Shown: positions 45,895-56,931, numbered from the stretch's first letter. The stretch is DNA of 64,000 nt from Streptomyces sp. NBC_00273 (GCF_036178145.1 NZ_CP108067.1:4402001-4466000); one strand, 5' to 3'. Numbers and translations are program-made. The notes: generated by a model not told the origin, from the sequence alone.

Positions 45895-46944
45895 GTGATC
45901 ACTTCGCCGCCACGAAGCAACACGCCGGACAACGCAACGGAGCGCACCGGCCGGGACGGGCACCCCACGCGCCCCGCACACCGCCGGGGCCACGAGGCCT
46001 CGCCCTACGTCGACCTCACCCGCGCCGAGTGGAGCGCCCTGCGCGAGCGGACCCCGCTACCGCTGACCGCCGACGAGGTGGAGCGGCTGCGCGGCCTCGG
46101 TGACGTCATCGACCTCGACGAAGTCCGCGACGTCTACCTCCCGCTGTCCCGGCTCCTGAACCTCTACGTCGGCGCCACCAGCAACCTGCGCGGCACCCTC
46201 AACACCTTCCTCGGTGACGCGGGCAACGGGCACGGCGCCCAGCAGGGCACCCCCTTCGTCATAGGGGTCGCCGGTTCGGTCGCCGTCGGCAAGTCCACGG
46301 TGGCGCGCCTGCTGCAGGCCCTGCTGGCCCGCTGGCCCGAGCACCCGCGCGTGGAGCTGGTCACCACCGACGGCTTCCTCTACCCGATGAAGGAGCTCCA
46401 GCGGCGTGGGCTGACCTCCCGCAAGGGGTTCCCGGAGTCCTACGACCGCCGCGCGCTCACCCGCTTCGTCGCCGACATCAAGGCCGGCAAGGACGAGGTG
46501 CGGGCCCCGGTCTACTCGCACCTGATCTACGACATCGTCCCCGGCGAGGAACTCGTCGTCCGCCGCCCGGACATCCTCATCGTCGAGGGCCTCAACGTGC
46601 TCCAGCCGGCCCTCCCCGGCACGGACGGCCGCACCCGCGTCGCCCTCGCCGACTACTTCGACTTCAGCGTGTACGTGGACGCGCGCCCCGAGGACATCGA
46701 GCGCTGGTACCTGAACCGCTTCCGGAAGCTGCGCGCGACCGCGTTCCAGAACCCCTTCTCCTACTTCCGCAAGTACACCCAGGTCTCCGAGGAGGAGGCC
46801 CTGGAGTACGCGCAGACGATGTGGCGCACGATCAACCGGCCCAACCTGCTGGAGAACGTGGCGCCCACCCGCGGCCGGGCCACCCTCGTCGTCCGCAAGG
46901 GACCGGACCACAAGGTGCAGAAGCTGAGCCTCCGCAAGCTCTAG
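45895..46944 (+). CDS. coaA: Pantothenate kinase type I
   Basis: The product is 349 residues. Walker [19 protein letters not shown] (~123), [12 protein letters not shown] and VEGLNVLQ are diagnostic. It phosphorylates pantothenate at the first step of coenzyme A synthesis. The leaderless GTG adds ~30 disordered residues before the conserved [11 protein letters not shown]; a shorter start is possible but lacks support. Confidence 0.95.
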   Translation: MITSPPRSNTPDNATERTGRDGHPTRPAHRRGHEASPYVDLTRAEWSALRERTPLPLTADEVERLRGLGDVIDLDEVRDVYLPLSRLLNLYVGATSNLRGTLNTFLGDAGNGHGAQQGTPFVIGVAGSVAVGKSTVARLLQALLARWPEHPRVELVTTDGFLYPMKELQRRGLTSRKGFPESYDRRALTRFVADIKAGKDEVRAPVYSHLIYDIVPGEELVVRRPDILIVEGLNVLQPALPGTDGRTRVALADYFDFSVYVDARPEDIERWYLNRFRKLRATAFQNPFSYFRKYTQVSEEEALEYAQTMWRTINRPNLLENVAPTRGRATLVVRKGPDHKVQKLSLRKL

Positions 46945-46955
46945 CCCGCAGTCGC

Positions 46956-46961
46956 TAGGGT
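46956..46961 (+). promoter_or_regulatory. -10-like TAGGGT for a leaderless DUF389 gene
   Basis: TAGGGT, six bases, ATG at 46968. It begins 12 bp after the coaA stop. Confidence 0.55.
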
Positions 46962-46967
46962 GCGCAA

Positions 46968-47939
46968 ATGCTGCATCTGCGGATGATCACCCCGCGTCAC
47001 CTCACCGAGCGGGTGGTGGCGCTGATCGACCGGACGGTCGGGACCGCCCATCTGGTCGTGCTGACCGGCGCCGCCCGCGACCCCGAGGGCGATCTCGTCC
47101 TGTGCGACGTCGCCCGCGAGTCGGCCGACGAACTGCTCCAGGAGATGCGCTCGCTCGGCATCGACGAGGCCGGTTCGATCGCCGTCCAGCACATCGACCT
47201 GTCGATCTCCAAACGCGCCGACGACGCCGAGGAGGAGGCGCCGGGCGAGGCGGCCGACGCGGTGATCTGGGAGCAGCTCGCCGAGTCGACGCACGAGGAG
47301 TCCACCCTCACCATCACCTACGGCGCCTTCATGATCGTGGCGACGATGATCGCGGCCTGCGGTGTGGTCCTGGACAACGCGATCCTGATCGTGGGCGCCA
47401 TGGCGGTCGGCCCGGAGTTCGGACCGCTCGCCGGCATCTGCACGGGTCTGGTCCAGCGCGAGCCCCGGCTCGCCGGGCGCTCGCTCTTCGCGCTGTTCGT
47501 CGGGTTCACGGCGGCGATCGTGGCGACGACGGTCTTCAGTCTGGCGATGACCGCCCTCGGTCTGTTCGACGAGGCCATGCTGGAGAACCCCCGGCCGAAC
47601 ACCAGCTTCATCTGGCAGCCCGACCCGTTCTCCTTCGTCGTGGCGCTGCTCGCCGGTGTCGCCGGCATGCTGTCGCTGACCTCGGCGAAGGCCGGTGCGC
47701 TGGTGGGCGTGGCGATCTCCGTCACCACCGTCCCGGCGGGCGCGAACGCGGCGGTGGCCCTCAGCTACGGCGACTTCTCCCAGATGTGGGGATCGGCCGT
47801 GCAGCTGGCGCTGAACCTGGGCGGCATCATCCTCGCCGGAACGGCCACCCTCATCTGCTGGAAACTGCTGTGGCGCACCCAGCAGGGCCGGATGGTCCGG
47901 AAGCCGGGTGCGCCACGCAGGCCGGGCGGAGCCCGTTAG
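46968..47939 (+). CDS. DUF389 integral membrane protein
   Basis: The product is 323 residues. A cytoplasmic N-terminal ~110 residues precedes about six membrane helices (e.g. ATMIAACGVVLDNAILIVGAMAVGPEFGPLAGI). This is the DUF389 family, of unproven function, sometimes proposed as transporters. It ends only 7 bp from the convergent glmM gene with no room for a terminator. Confidence 0.88.
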   Translation: MLHLRMITPRHLTERVVALIDRTVGTAHLVVLTGAARDPEGDLVLCDVARESADELLQEMRSLGIDEAGSIAVQHIDLSISKRADDAEEEAPGEAADAVIWEQLAESTHEESTLTITYGAFMIVATMIAACGVVLDNAILIVGAMAVGPEFGPLAGICTGLVQREPRLAGRSLFALFVGFTAAIVATTVFSLAMTALGLFDEAMLENPRPNTSFIWQPDPFSFVVALLAGVAGMLSLTSAKAGALVGVAISVTTVPAGANAAVALSYGDFSQMWGSAVQLALNLGGIILAGTATLICWKLLWRTQQGRMVRKPGAPRRPGGAR

Positions 47940-47946
47940 ACCGCTT

Positions 47947-49305
47947 CTAGCCCAGTGCGGACTTCACGACGTCCGCGAGGCGGCCGGCGACCGACCGGGC
48001 CTGCTCGATGTCGGCGGCCTCGACCATCACGCGTACGAGCGGCTCCGTACCGGAGGAGCGCAGCAGCACCCGCCCGGTGGTGCCCAGCTCGCGCTCCGCG
48101 TCGGCGACGGCCGCGGCCAGCTCGGCGGAGGTGGTGACGCGGGACTTGTCCACGTCGGGAACGTTGATGAGCACCTGCGGCAGCCGCTGCATGACGCCCG
48201 CCAGTTCGGCGAGGGACTTGCCGGTGGCGGCGACGCGCGCCGCCAGCAGCAGGCCGGTCAGCGTGCCGTCGCCGGTCGTCGCGTGGTCGAGGATGATCAC
48301 GTGGCCGGACTGCTCGCCGCCGAGCGCGTAGCCGTGCTCCTTCATCGACTCCAGCACGTAGCGGTCGCCGACCCCGGTCTGCACGACCTGGATGCCCTCG
48401 GCCTCCATGGCCAGCTTGAAGCCCAGGTTGGACATCACGGTGCCGACCACGGTGTTCTCGCGGAGCTGGCCGGCCTCGCGCATGGCCAGGGCCAGCACGG
48501 CGAGGATCTGGTCGCCGTCGATCTCCTCGCCGGAGCCGTCCACGGCCAGGCACCGGTCGGCGTCGCCGTCGTGCGCGATGCCGAAGTCGGCACCGTGCTC
48601 GACCACGGCCGCCTTGAGCAGGCCGAGGTGGGTGGAGCCGCAGCCGTCGTTGATGTTGAGGCCGTTGGGCTCGGCGCCGATCGTGACGATCTCCGCGCCG
48701 GCCCGGGTGAAGGCCTCGGGCGAGACGTACGCGGCCGCGCCGTGGGCCTCGTCGAGGACGACCTTCAGGCCTTCGAGGCGGTTCGGGAGGACACCGATGA
48801 GGTGGGCGACGTACCGGTCGAAGCCTTCGGTGTAGTCCGAGACGCGGCCGACGCCGGAGCCGGTGGGCCGGTCCCAGGGGGCTCCGGTGCGGTGCTGCTC
48901 GTAGGTCGACTCGATGCGGTCCTCCAGCTCGTCGGCGAGCTTGTGGCCGCCGCGCGCGAAGAACTTGATGCCGTTGTCGGGCATGGCGTTGTGGCTGGCG
49001 GAGAGCATCACGCCGAGGTCGGCGCCCAGCGCACCGGTGAGATACGCCACCGCCGGGGTGGGCAGCACACCGACGCGCAGGACGTCCACGCCCGCGCTCG
49101 CGAGGCCGGCCACGACCGCGGCCTCCAGGAATTCGCCGGAGGCACGGGGGTCCCGGCCGACCACCGCGGTCGCCCGATGGCCCTCGAAGGTGCCCGCTTC
49201 GGCCAGTACGTGGGCAGCCGCCACGGAGAGGCCGAGCGCGAGCTCCGCCGTCAGATCCGCGTTGGCGACGCCGCGTACACCGTCCGTCCCGAAGAGTCGT
49301 CCCAC
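47947..49305 (-). CDS. glmM: Phosphoglucosamine mutase
   Basis: The product is 452 residues. The GTG follows GGGAGGA and gives [15 protein letters not shown]. The active-site serine loop is [15 protein letters not shown] (~100), the metal loop DGDADRC (~245) and the sugar loop GEQSGH. It converts glucosamine-6-phosphate to the 1-phosphate for wall synthesis, following GlmS. Confidence 0.97.
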   Translation of the reverse strand: MGRLFGTDGVRGVANADLTAELALGLSVAAAHVLAEAGTFEGHRATAVVGRDPRASGEFLEAAVVAGLASAGVDVLRVGVLPTPAVAYLTGALGADLGVMLSASHNAMPDNGIKFFARGGHKLADELEDRIESTYEQHRTGAPWDRPTGSGVGRVSDYTEGFDRYVAHLIGVLPNRLEGLKVVLDEAHGAAAYVSPEAFTRAGAEIVTIGAEPNGLNINDGCGSTHLGLLKAAVVEHGADFGIAHDGDADRCLAVDGSGEEIDGDQILAVLALAMREAGQLRENTVVGTVMSNLGFKLAMEAEGIQVVQTGVGDRYVLESMKEHGYALGGEQSGHVIILDHATTGDGTLTGLLLAARVAATGKSLAELAGVMQRLPQVLINVPDVDKSRVTTSAELAAAVADAERELGTTGRVLLRSSGTEPLVRVMVEAADIEQARSVAGRLADVVKSALG

Positions 49306-49378
49306 TGTTGTCCTCCCGAGTTTCCGCTTCGCGTTATGACCGCTTGTGACAGATATTTGCCGCTTGTGGCGGTAAACG

Positions 49379-49417
49379 AACCGCCCCGGCAGCACAGAGA
49401 GTGCTGCCGGGGCGGTT
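49379..49417 (-). terminator. Terminator of the rplM-rpsI operon
   Basis: A 17-bp perfect stem AACCGCCCCGGCAGCAC/GTGCTGCCGGGGCGGTT with a 5-base loop, just after the rpsI stop. Confidence 0.93.
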
Positions 49418-49441
49418 TCGTTGCAGAACAGCAGGCGCAGA

Positions 49442-49960
49442 TTAACGCTTGCTGTACTGCGGAGCCTTACGGGCCTTCTTGAGACCGGCCTTCTTGCGCT
49501 CGACCGCACGGTCGTCGCGGGAGAGGAAGCCGGCCTTCTTCAGCGCCGGACGGTTGTTGTCCACGTCCGCCTCGTTCAGCGCACGGGCCACACCGAGGCG
49601 CAGGGCGCCGGCCTGGCCGGACACGCCGCCACCCGAGATGCGGGCGATGACGTCGTAGCGACCGTCAAGCTCGAGGAGCTTGAAGGGCTCGTTGACTTCC
49701 TGCTGGTGCACCTTGTTGGGGAAGTAGTCCTCAAGGGTGCGGCCGTTGATCTTCCACTTGCCGGTGCCCGGAACGATCCGGACGCGGGCGATGGCGTTCT
49801 TGCGACGGCCCAGGCCGGCGGCCGGCTGGGGGTCGCCGAAGCGACCGGCAAGGGACTCGGAGGTGTAGTCGCCCTCGACGACGACCTCAGACTCGCTGGT
49901 GTACTCCTCGACGTTGCCCTCGAACTCTTCGACGGTCGTCTCGGCGGTGGTCTCGGCCAC
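49442..49960 (-). CDS. rpsI: Ribosomal protein S9 (uS9)
   Basis: The product is 172 residues; an acidic ~38-residue N-terminal extension typical of actinobacteria precedes the core. [19 protein letters not shown] and the C-terminal [12 protein letters not shown] tail, which reaches the ribosomal P site, are present. It is second in the rplM-rpsI operon. Confidence 0.98.
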   Translation of the reverse strand: MAETTAETTVEEFEGNVEEYTSESEVVVEGDYTSESLAGRFGDPQPAAGLGRRKNAIARVRIVPGTGKWKINGRTLEDYFPNKVHQQEVNEPFKLLELDGRYDVIARISGGGVSGQAGALRLGVARALNEADVDNNRPALKKAGFLSRDDRAVERKKAGLKKARKAPQYSKR

Positions 49961-50002
49961 GATGCTCCTCAGAATTTTCTACGTCTTAGGGGGTGGCCGG
50001 AA

Positions 50003-50446
50003 CTACTGCGCGACCTGGGTGATCTCGAACGGCACCGGCTGCTGGGCAGCGTGGGGGTGCTGGTCGCCCGAGTAGACCTTCAGCTTCGAGAGCATCTGAC
50101 GGCCCAGGGTGTTCTTGGGGAGCATGCCCTTGATGGCCTTCTCGACGGCCTTCTCCGGGTTGTTCGCCAGGAGGTCGTCGTAGCGCACCGAGCGGAGACC
50201 GCCCGGGTAGCCGGAGTGGCGGTACGCCATCTTCTGCGACGCCTTGTTACCGGACAGGTGCACCTTGTCGGCGTTGATGATGACGACGAAGTCACCCATG
50301 TCCATGTGGGGGGCGTAGGTCGGCTTGTGCTTGCCCTTCAGGAGGGCAGCGGCCTGGGTCGCCAGACGGCCGAGGACAACGTCCTGGGCGTCGATGACGA
50401 GCCACTGGCGCGAGATGTCGCCGGGCTTGGGGCTGAACGTACGCAC
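50003..50446 (-). CDS. rplM: Ribosomal protein L13 (uL13)
   Basis: The product is 147 residues: [49 protein letters not shown] and [12 protein letters not shown] are L13 signatures. GTG start. First gene of the operon, 42 bp before rpsI, with a ~230-base upstream region. Confidence 0.98.
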   Translation of the reverse strand: MRTFSPKPGDISRQWLVIDAQDVVLGRLATQAAALLKGKHKPTYAPHMDMGDFVVIINADKVHLSGNKASQKMAYRHSGYPGGLRSVRYDDLLANNPEKAVEKAIKGMLPKNTLGRQMLSKLKVYSGDQHPHAAQQPVPFEITQVAQ

Positions 50447-50651
50447 GCGTATGCCTTCGCTTCTTCAGTGGTGGTATCCCAAGGGCACAAGCCCCACGGG
50501 AAGGTCCTGACAGGGTCACCACGGACGATCACGACAGCCCTCGTTCACAGCGGGGACGCACCCGCGTGAAGCTGCTGGTCATCGGTCCGGTGGACCGGCG
50601 CAAGGCCCTTTCACGTGAGAATGAGAAAGCCAATACGCATAACAAACCAGC

Positions 50652-50681
50652 AGGGTACCCAAGCAGACCCGTACGGGTCAA
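50652..50681 (-). promoter_or_regulatory. Candidate promoter of the rplM-rpsI operon
   Basis: TTGACC (50681-50676), 18 bases, TACCCT (50657-50652) on the minus strand, giving a ~200-base leader. The -10 match is only fair. Confidence 0.4.
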
Positions 50682-52000
50682 AACGCGGTCCGCGATGCCG
50701 ATTCTGCTGGCGTCGCGGCGCACTCCGGTTCGGTCCTGGGTGGGGACCCCGCAGTTGTTACGAGCTCCAGAGTAACCCGTCCCGAGCGCAGTGCACGACG
50801 CGCCAACACGAACGCGAGCCCGCACAGGGTGGCGCAGTCCTTGAACGCGCGCCGCTTGGCCTCCAGCTCGGACGGCCACGGAATGCCCGCCACCTGGGGC
50901 CCCAGCACCGCCCAGAACCAGGGCGAACGCGCCGCCGCGTCCGGCCGCACCACCGAGGCCATCAGCAGCGGCAGGACCACCAGCAGGTAGTGGTCGAAGG
51001 ACGGCCGCGACACCAGGAATGCGGCGAGCATCACCATGCAGGCCGTCTCCACCAGGCGCAGCTCGCCCCCGTCGGCGTCCTCCCGCCGCCACCGCACCCA
51101 GGCCGCCCACAGGCCCGCCCCGGCTCCCGCGAAGGCCACCAGCACCGCCAGCGGCGCCGGCACGCCCAGCCGCGGCAGCACGGCGATCGGCGAGGCGTCC
51201 CACGGCAGCGCGTACGAGTCCTGCCCATGGAGCAGGAAGGGCAGGGTCTTGGTGAAGAACAGCGACGGGCTCGGCATCACCAGCGCGCCGGCCAGCGAGA
51301 ACCCCAGCGGCACCAGCACGGCCGCGGCCAGCGCCCGCCACCGGCGGGCGACCAGGAAGAGCAGTCCGAGGGGCACGAGCATCGGCTTGCACGCGATCGC
51401 GAGCCCCACCACCAGCCCGGCCGACCCCCACGAGCGCCGCTGCGCGAGCAGCAGCGCCACCGGCAGGGCGGCCGCCGAGATGGCGGTCCAGTTGCCGATC
51501 AGCACGAGGTTGACGTACGGCTTGTACGCGAGGGCGAACAGCGCGAGGCCGCCGACCGCGAAGCGCGAGCGCAGCGGCACCGCGAATATCCGCAGCGCGG
51601 CGAGCCAGCCGACGCCCAGCAGCCCCGACATCCCGAGCGGCAGCAACCACCGCAGCACCTCGCGCGGCAGCAGCGCCTCGGGAACAGCCATGAGCACGGC
51701 ACTGGGCAGGTAGAGGAAGCGCTTGTCCTCGTAGGGGGACCCGCCCTCCAGCAGCGTCTGCGCGGCCTTGACCACGAACGCGTTGTCGGAGCCCCAGTTC
51801 GCCCGCAGGCTCGTGGAGACGGCGATCCCGAGCAGCACCGCGAGGGAGACCACCTGCCAGGACCGGGCGGCCGGCTGGAGCAGCCAGCCGATCAGCCTGC
51901 TCCCGGCTCCCCCGTCCCCCGGACCCCCGTCCCCGGCACCCCGGTCCCCCAGGCCCTGGTTCTCCCACTTCATCAGCCAGATGCTCGGCCGCAGCCCCAC
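50678..52000 (-). CDS. GT87-family (DUF2029) polyprenyl-phosphate-mannose-dependent glycosyltransferase
   Basis: The product is 440 residues with ~10 membrane helices. ANWGSDNAFVVKAAQTLLEGGSPYEDKRFLYLP contains the extracytoplasmic acidic region typical of GT-C enzymes, and IACKPMLVPLGLLFL is the GT87 KP loop. In mycobacteria this family builds mannan side-chains using polyprenyl-phosphate-mannose. No partner glycan gene is near. GGGGCAGG precedes the GTG; an ATG at 51973 is the alternative. Confidence 0.85.
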   Translation of the reverse strand: MGLRPSIWLMKWENQGLGDRGAGDGGPGDGGAGSRLIGWLLQPAARSWQVVSLAVLLGIAVSTSLRANWGSDNAFVVKAAQTLLEGGSPYEDKRFLYLPSAVLMAVPEALLPREVLRWLLPLGMSGLLGVGWLAALRIFAVPLRSRFAVGGLALFALAYKPYVNLVLIGNWTAISAAALPVALLLAQRRSWGSAGLVVGLAIACKPMLVPLGLLFLVARRWRALAAAVLVPLGFSLAGALVMPSPSLFFTKTLPFLLHGQDSYALPWDASPIAVLPRLGVPAPLAVLVAFAGAGAGLWAAWVRWRREDADGGELRLVETACMVMLAAFLVSRPSFDHYLLVVLPLLMASVVRPDAAARSPWFWAVLGPQVAGIPWPSELEAKRRAFKDCATLCGLAFVLARRALRSGRVTLELVTTAGSPPRTEPECAATPAESASRTAF

Positions 52001-52047
52001 GACGCCTGCCCCTCACTCGACCGAGGGGGCAACGGTCAGCCGCCCCC

Positions 52048-53667
52048 CTAGCGCTTGCGTTCGACTCTACGTTCGTCCCAGACGGGTTCCTGAGTCTCCC
52101 GCACAACACCGTCCGAACCGAAGACCAGGTAACGGTCAAATGTGCGCGCGAACCAGCGGTCGTGCGTGACGCACAGCACAGTGCCGTCGTACGCCTCCAG
52201 TCCGTCCTGCAGCGCCTCCGCCGACTCCAGGTCCAGGTTGTCCGTCGGCTCGTCCAGCAGCAGCGCCGTGGTGCCCGCCAGCTCCAGCAGCAGGATCTGG
52301 AAGCGCGCCTGCTGTCCGCCCGAGAGCTTCTCGAACGGCTGGTCGCCCTGGCGCTCCAGCTCGTACCGGCGCAGGGCCCCCATCGCCTGCCCCAGGGGCT
52401 TCGCCGCTTCGGTCCACAGGATGTCGACGAGGGTCCGCCCGAAGAGCTCCGGGTGGGCGTGGGTCTGCGCGAAATGGCCGGGAACCACCCGCGCGCCCAG
52501 CTTCCAGTCACCGGTGTGCTTGACGTCCTCACCGGCCAGCAGACGCAGGAAGTGCGACTTGCCCGAGCCGTTCGAACCGAGGACCGCGACCCGCTCCCCG
52601 TAGAAGACCTCCAAGGAGAAGGGCTTCATCAGGCCGGTCAGCTCCAGGTTCTCCACGGTCAGGGCGCGCACGCCCGTGCGGCCGCCCTTGAGCCGCATCT
52701 TGATGTCCTGCTCCCGCGGCGGCTCCGGCGGCGGGCCGGCGTCCTCGAACTTCTTGAAGCGGGTCTGCATCGCGTGGTACCGCGAGGCCATGTCGGGGCT
52801 GCTCGCGGCCTGGTTGCGCAGCCGCAGCACCAGCGCCCTCAGCCGCGCGTGCTCCTCGTCCCAGCGCCGCTTGAGCTCCTCGAAGCGCGCGAAGCGCTCC
52901 TTGCGGGCGTCGTGGTACGTGGCGAAGCCGGCGCCGTGCACCCAGACGTCGGAGCCCGTCGGGCTCGCCTCCAGGCTGATGATCTTCTCGGCGGCCTGGG
53001 TCAGCAGCTCCCGGTCGTGGGAGACGAAGAGCACCGTCTTGCGGGTGGCCTTCAGCTGCTCCTCCAGCCAGCGCTTGCCGGGAACGTCCAGATAGTTGTC
53101 CGGTTCGTCGAGCAGCAGCACCTCGTCGGGCCCGCGCAGCAGCGCCTCCAGCACGAGGCGCTTCTGCTCACCGCCCGAGAGCGTGCGCACCTCGCGGAAC
53201 TGCGCCGAGTCGTACGGGATCGCCAGCGCGGCCATGGTGCAGACGTCCCACAGCGTCTCCGCCTCGTACCCCTGGACGTCCGCCCAGTCGCTCAGCGCCT
53301 GGGCGTAGGCCATCTGTGCGGCCTCGTCGTCCACCGTCAGGATCAGCTGCTCGGCGCGGTCCACCGCCTTGGCAGCCTCCCGGATGCGCGGCTGGGCCAC
53401 CGAGACCAGCAGGTCCCGTACGGTCGTCTCGTCCCGCACCGAACCCACGAACTGCGACATCACGCCGAGGCCGCCGGAGACGGTGATGCCGCCGCCGTGC
53501 GGCTGGAGCTCGCCGGAGATCATCTTCAGCAGGGTGGTCTTGCCGGCCCCGTTCGCCCCGACGAGCGCGACGACCGACCCCTCCCCCACGCGGAAGGAGA
53601 CGTCAGGGAGCAGTACCCGCCCGTCGGGAAGGTAGTACTCCAGGTGGCTGGCTTCGAGATGTCCCAT
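52048..53667 (-). CDS. ABC-F family ATPase
   Basis: The product is 539 residues with two ABC domains. Walker A GANGAGKTTLL and GSNGSGKSHFL, signatures LSGGEQKRL and LSGGQQARF, and Walker B LLLDEP in both halves are intact; no membrane segment exists. ABC-F proteins act on the ribosome, in translation rescue or antibiotic protection. It belongs to the general, unassigned group. Start 53667 is favoured by GACAAT seven bases upstream (leaderless); the ATG at 53676 would be 3 residues longer. Confidence 0.92.
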   Translation of the reverse strand: MGHLEASHLEYYLPDGRVLLPDVSFRVGEGSVVALVGANGAGKTTLLKMISGELQPHGGGITVSGGLGVMSQFVGSVRDETTVRDLLVSVAQPRIREAAKAVDRAEQLILTVDDEAAQMAYAQALSDWADVQGYEAETLWDVCTMAALAIPYDSAQFREVRTLSGGEQKRLVLEALLRGPDEVLLLDEPDNYLDVPGKRWLEEQLKATRKTVLFVSHDRELLTQAAEKIISLEASPTGSDVWVHGAGFATYHDARKERFARFEELKRRWDEEHARLRALVLRLRNQAASSPDMASRYHAMQTRFKKFEDAGPPPEPPREQDIKMRLKGGRTGVRALTVENLELTGLMKPFSLEVFYGERVAVLGSNGSGKSHFLRLLAGEDVKHTGDWKLGARVVPGHFAQTHAHPELFGRTLVDILWTEAAKPLGQAMGALRRYELERQGDQPFEKLSGGQQARFQILLLELAGTTALLLDEPTDNLDLESAEALQDGLEAYDGTVLCVTHDRWFARTFDRYLVFGSDGVVRETQEPVWDERRVERKR

Positions 53668-53674
53668 GCCGGGC

Positions 53675-53680
53675 ATTGTC
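53675..53680 (-). promoter_or_regulatory. -10-like GACAAT for the leaderless ABC-F gene
   Basis: GACAAT on the minus strand, seven bases, ATG at 53667. Confidence 0.5.
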
Positions 53681-53732
53681 CAGGTCCGGCGCCGATCCGC
53701 CCAAACGGATTAGCCGGACGCCCGCGGGGCGG

Positions 53733-54584
53733 TCAGCAGCAGCCGGCGCCCGGCAGCGTCCGCAGGTTGCGCGCTTCCTTGCTGCGGGCGGCCAACAGTT
53801 CGTCCGCCGGGTAGCCGACCTCCTCCAAGGTCAGGCCGTGCGGCTTGACCACGTGCACCGAGGAGTCCCGTACGGCGGCCGCCAGCACCTTGCCGGGCCA
53901 GTCGGTGGGCCGGTGCCCGTCGCCGACGTGCAGCAGGGCGCCCACCAGCGAACGGACCATGTTGTGGCAGAAGGCGTCGGCGCGGACGGTCGCGGTGATG
54001 ATCCCGTCCTCGGCGCGCTCCCAGCTGAGCTGCTGGAGGGTACGGATGGTCGTGGCGCCCTCGCGCTTCTTGCAGTACGCGGCGAAGTCGTGCTCACCGA
54101 GCAGCGGTGCGGCGGCCTCGTTCATGGCGTCCACGTCGAGCGGCCACTGGTGCCAGAGCACGTGCCCGCGGCGCAGCGGGTCGACGCCGCCCTGGTGGTC
54201 GCCGACGCGGTAGGCGTAGCGGCGCCAGATGGCCGAGAAGCGCGCATTGAAGCCTTCGGGGGCCTCGGCGACCTTCCACACCCGTACGTCGTGCGGCAGC
54301 CGGCCCGCGAGGCGGCGCAGCAGCTTGTCGTGGTGCTCGGCCCACACCTCCTCGGCGAGGTCGAACTGGGCGACCTGCCCGCGGGCGTGCACGCCGGCGT
54401 CGGTCCGCCCGGCCACGGTCAGCTCGACCGGCTCGGACAGCCGCATCACGGTCTGCAGGGCCGACTCCAGCTCGCCCTGGACGGTCCGCAGCACGCGCTG
54501 CTTCGCCCAGCCGGAGAAGTCCTTGCCGTCGTAGCTCAGGTCCAACCGCACCCGGACGTGCCCGGGCTCCACCTCGTCACTCAC
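53733..54584 (-). CDS. truA: tRNA pseudouridine(38-40) synthase TruA
   Basis: The product is 283 residues. [13 protein letters not shown] and [14 protein letters not shown], with the catalytic Asp, are diagnostic; [11 protein letters not shown] is the C-terminal motif. It modifies the anticodon stem of many tRNAs. GTG start with AGAGGAT; separated from rplQ by a terminator, as is usual in Streptomyces. Confidence 0.96.
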   Translation of the reverse strand: MSDEVEPGHVRVRLDLSYDGKDFSGWAKQRVLRTVQGELESALQTVMRLSEPVELTVAGRTDAGVHARGQVAQFDLAEEVWAEHHDKLLRRLAGRLPHDVRVWKVAEAPEGFNARFSAIWRRYAYRVGDHQGGVDPLRRGHVLWHQWPLDVDAMNEAAAPLLGEHDFAAYCKKREGATTIRTLQQLSWERAEDGIITATVRADAFCHNMVRSLVGALLHVGDGHRPTDWPGKVLAAAVRDSSVHVVKPHGLTLEEVGYPADELLAARSKEARNLRTLPGAGCC

Positions 54585-54627
54585 GTGACCGATCCTCTCA
54601 GAATGCCGATACCGCCGGGCAAAAGCA

Positions 54628-54662
54628 GAACGGGCCCGCCCCGGAAGGGGGCGGGCCCGTTC
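54628..54662 (-). terminator. Terminator of the rpoA-rplQ operon
   Basis: 15-bp perfect stem GAACGGGCCCGCCCC/GGGGCGGGCCCGTTC, 5-base loop; minus-strand read continues TGCTTTT. Confidence 0.94.
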
Positions 54663-54694
54663 AGAGCCGTTCAAGCAAGCGTGATCCCGGGGGA

Positions 54695-55156
54695 TCAGGC
54701 CTCCTTGGTCTCCTCGGCGGGGGTCTCGACGGCCTCCGCCTCCTTGACCGCGCGCTTGGTGGCGGCCTCGGCCTCACCGGTGGCCTGCTGGGCGACCGTG
54801 AGGGCCTCGACCAGCTCGATCACGGCCATCGGGGCGTTGTCGCCACGACGGTTGCCGATCTTGGTGATGCGCGTGTAACCACCGGGGCGGTTCTCGTAGC
54901 GCGGGGCGATCTCGGTGAACAGCGTGTGCACGATGCTCTTGTCCGTGATCGTCTGCAGCACCAGGCGACGGTTGTGGATGTCGCCCTTCTTGGCCTTGGT
55001 GACCAGACGCTCGGCGTAGGGACGCAGGCGGCGGGCCTTGGCCTCGGTGGTGGTGATGCGGCCGTGCTCGAAGAGCGACTTCGCGAGGTTCGCGAGGAGG
55101 TGCTTCTCGTGCGCGGCGGAACCGCCCAGGCGGGCACCCTTTGCGGGACGCGGCAT
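54695..55156 (-). CDS. rplQ: Ribosomal protein L17 (bL17)
   Basis: The product is 153 residues: [56 protein letters not shown], with an acidic C-terminal extension. Last gene of the alpha operon. Confidence 0.98.
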   Translation of the reverse strand: MPRPAKGARLGGSAAHEKHLLANLAKSLFEHGRITTTEAKARRLRPYAERLVTKAKKGDIHNRRLVLQTITDKSIVHTLFTEIAPRYENRPGGYTRITKIGNRRGDNAPMAVIELVEALTVAQQATGEAEAATKRAVKEAEAVETPAEETKEA

Positions 55157-55298
55157 GGTGTTACTCCTTCATATCTGCACCGGCCGTGTCAGGTACCGGT
55201 GTCAGTTCCCCCGAGGCGGATGCCGCGGGAAAGTGTTTTGGGTCCAAGCCCGGCCGGCGACCCGGGCCGAAGGCCCCGGCCGCCGGCGGCGGGATGGA

Positions 55299-56321
55299 TC
55301 AGTACTGCTCGGTCTCGACGAAACCGGCGTCCGCGTCGTCGTCGGCGCCGAAGGCGTCGGCGGCGGCGGTCGGGTCGAATCCGGGCGGGCTGTCCTTGAG
55401 GGCCAGGCCCATGCCGGCCAGCTTCGCCTTGACCTCGTCGATCGACTTCGCACCGAAGTTGCGGATGTCGAGCAGGTCGGCCTCGGAGCGGGCGACGAGC
55501 TCACCCACGGAGTGGATGCCCTCGCGCTTGAGGCAGTTGTACGAGCGGACCGTGAGCTCGAGCTCCTCGATCGGCAGCGCCAGGTCGGCGGCCAGGGCGG
55601 CGTCCGTGGGGGACGGGCCCATGTCGATGCCCTCGGCGTCGATGTTGAGCTCGCGCGCCAGACCGAACAGCTCGACCAGGGTCTTACCGGCGGACGCCAT
55701 GGCGTCGCGCGGGCGCATGGCCTGCTTGGTCTCGACGTCGACGATCAGCTTGTCGAAGTCGGTGCGCTGCTCGACTCGGGTCGCCTCGACCTTGTAGGTG
55801 ACCTTGAGGACCGGGCTGTAGATGGAGTCGACCGGGATGCGGCCGATCTCCTGGCCCAGCTGCTTGTTCTGGACGGCGGAGACGTAGCCGCGACCGCGCT
55901 CGACGGTCAGCTCCATCTCCAGCTTGCCCTTGCCGTTGAGCGTGGCGAGGACCAGGTCCGGGTTGTGCACCTCGACACCGGCCGGGGGCGCGATGTCAGC
56001 AGCGGTGACCAGGCCGGGACCCTGCTTGCGCAGGTACATCACGACCGGCTCGTCGTGCTCCGAGGAGACGACCAGCTGCTTGATGTTGAGGATGATGTCG
56101 GTGACGTCTTCCTTGACGCCCGGCACGGTGGTGAACTCGTGCAGGACGCCGTCCACGCGGATGCTGGTGACAGCGGCACCCGGGATGGAGGACAGGAGGG
56201 TACGGCGCAGGGAGTTGCCGAGGGTGTAACCGAAGCCCGGCTCGAGCGGCTCGATCACGAACCGCGAGCGGTACTCGTCGACGACCTCTTCGGTCAGCGA
56301 AGGACGCTGAGCGATAAGCAT
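55299..56321 (-). CDS. rpoA: RNA polymerase alpha subunit
   Basis: The product is 340 residues. The N-terminal assembly domain (~20-230) includes [20 protein letters not shown]; a linker leads to the C-terminal domain (~255-320) with [18 protein letters not shown] that binds UP elements and regulators. 151 bp separate it from rpsK, holding a hairpin. Confidence 0.98.
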   Translation of the reverse strand: MLIAQRPSLTEEVVDEYRSRFVIEPLEPGFGYTLGNSLRRTLLSSIPGAAVTSIRVDGVLHEFTTVPGVKEDVTDIILNIKQLVVSSEHDEPVVMYLRKQGPGLVTAADIAPPAGVEVHNPDLVLATLNGKGKLEMELTVERGRGYVSAVQNKQLGQEIGRIPVDSIYSPVLKVTYKVEATRVEQRTDFDKLIVDVETKQAMRPRDAMASAGKTLVELFGLARELNIDAEGIDMGPSPTDAALAADLALPIEELELTVRSYNCLKREGIHSVGELVARSEADLLDIRNFGAKSIDEVKAKLAGMGLALKDSPPGFDPTAAADAFGADDDADAGFVETEQY

Positions 56322-56404
56322 GTCTGTGTTCCTTCATTCGTGGACGCCCACTATTTGACGCCCGACGGGATGCCGTACCAGGGGTACGGCTACTGCAAGG
56401 GTAC

Positions 56405-56438
56405 GGGCGGCACGTCCCCCGAAGGGGTCGTACCGCCC
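56405..56438 (-). terminator. Imperfect hairpin between rpsK and rpoA
   Basis: Stem GGGCGGCACGTCCCC/GGGGTCGTACCGCCC with two mismatches and a GAA loop. It may tune rpoA expression relative to ribosomal genes. Confidence 0.5.
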
Positions 56439-56472
56439 GGACACTCAAGAACGCACAGGTGCGTCCGCTGCG

Positions 56473-56877
56473 TCAGACGCGGCGGCGCTTCGGCGGGCGG
56501 CAGCCGTTGTGCGGGGTGGGGGTGACGTCCTGGATCGAGCCGACCTCGAGGCCGGTGGCCTGGAGGGAGCGGATCGCGGTCTCGCGGCCGGAGCCCGGAC
56601 CCTTCACGAAGACGTCAACCTTGCGCATGCCGTGCTCCTGCGCGCGACGGGCGGCCGACTCGGCGGCCATCTGCGCGGCGAAGGGGGTGGACTTGCGCGA
56701 GCCCTTGAAGCCGACGTGGCCGGCGGAGGCCCAGGAGATCACGTTGCCGGACGGGTCCGTGATCGAAACGATGGTGTTGTTGAACGTGCTCTTGATGTGG
56801 GCGTGCCCGTGAGCGACGTTCTTCTTTTCCTTGCGGCGCACCTTCTTGGCAGCGCCCTGACGACCCTTGGGGGGCAT
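56473..56877 (-). CDS. rpsK: Ribosomal protein S11 (uS11)
   Basis: The product is 134 residues: [50 protein letters not shown] and the C-terminal [18 protein letters not shown] are S11 signatures. It lies 54 bp after rpsM in the same operon. Confidence 0.98.
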   Translation of the reverse strand: MPPKGRQGAAKKVRRKEKKNVAHGHAHIKSTFNNTIVSITDPSGNVISWASAGHVGFKGSRKSTPFAAQMAAESAARRAQEHGMRKVDVFVKGPGSGRETAIRSLQATGLEVGSIQDVTPTPHNGCRPPKRRRV

Positions 56878-56931
56878 CTAAATCTCCTACGGGAGGTGGT
56901 CGGTCCTACAGCGCAAGACCGCTGAACAGGA

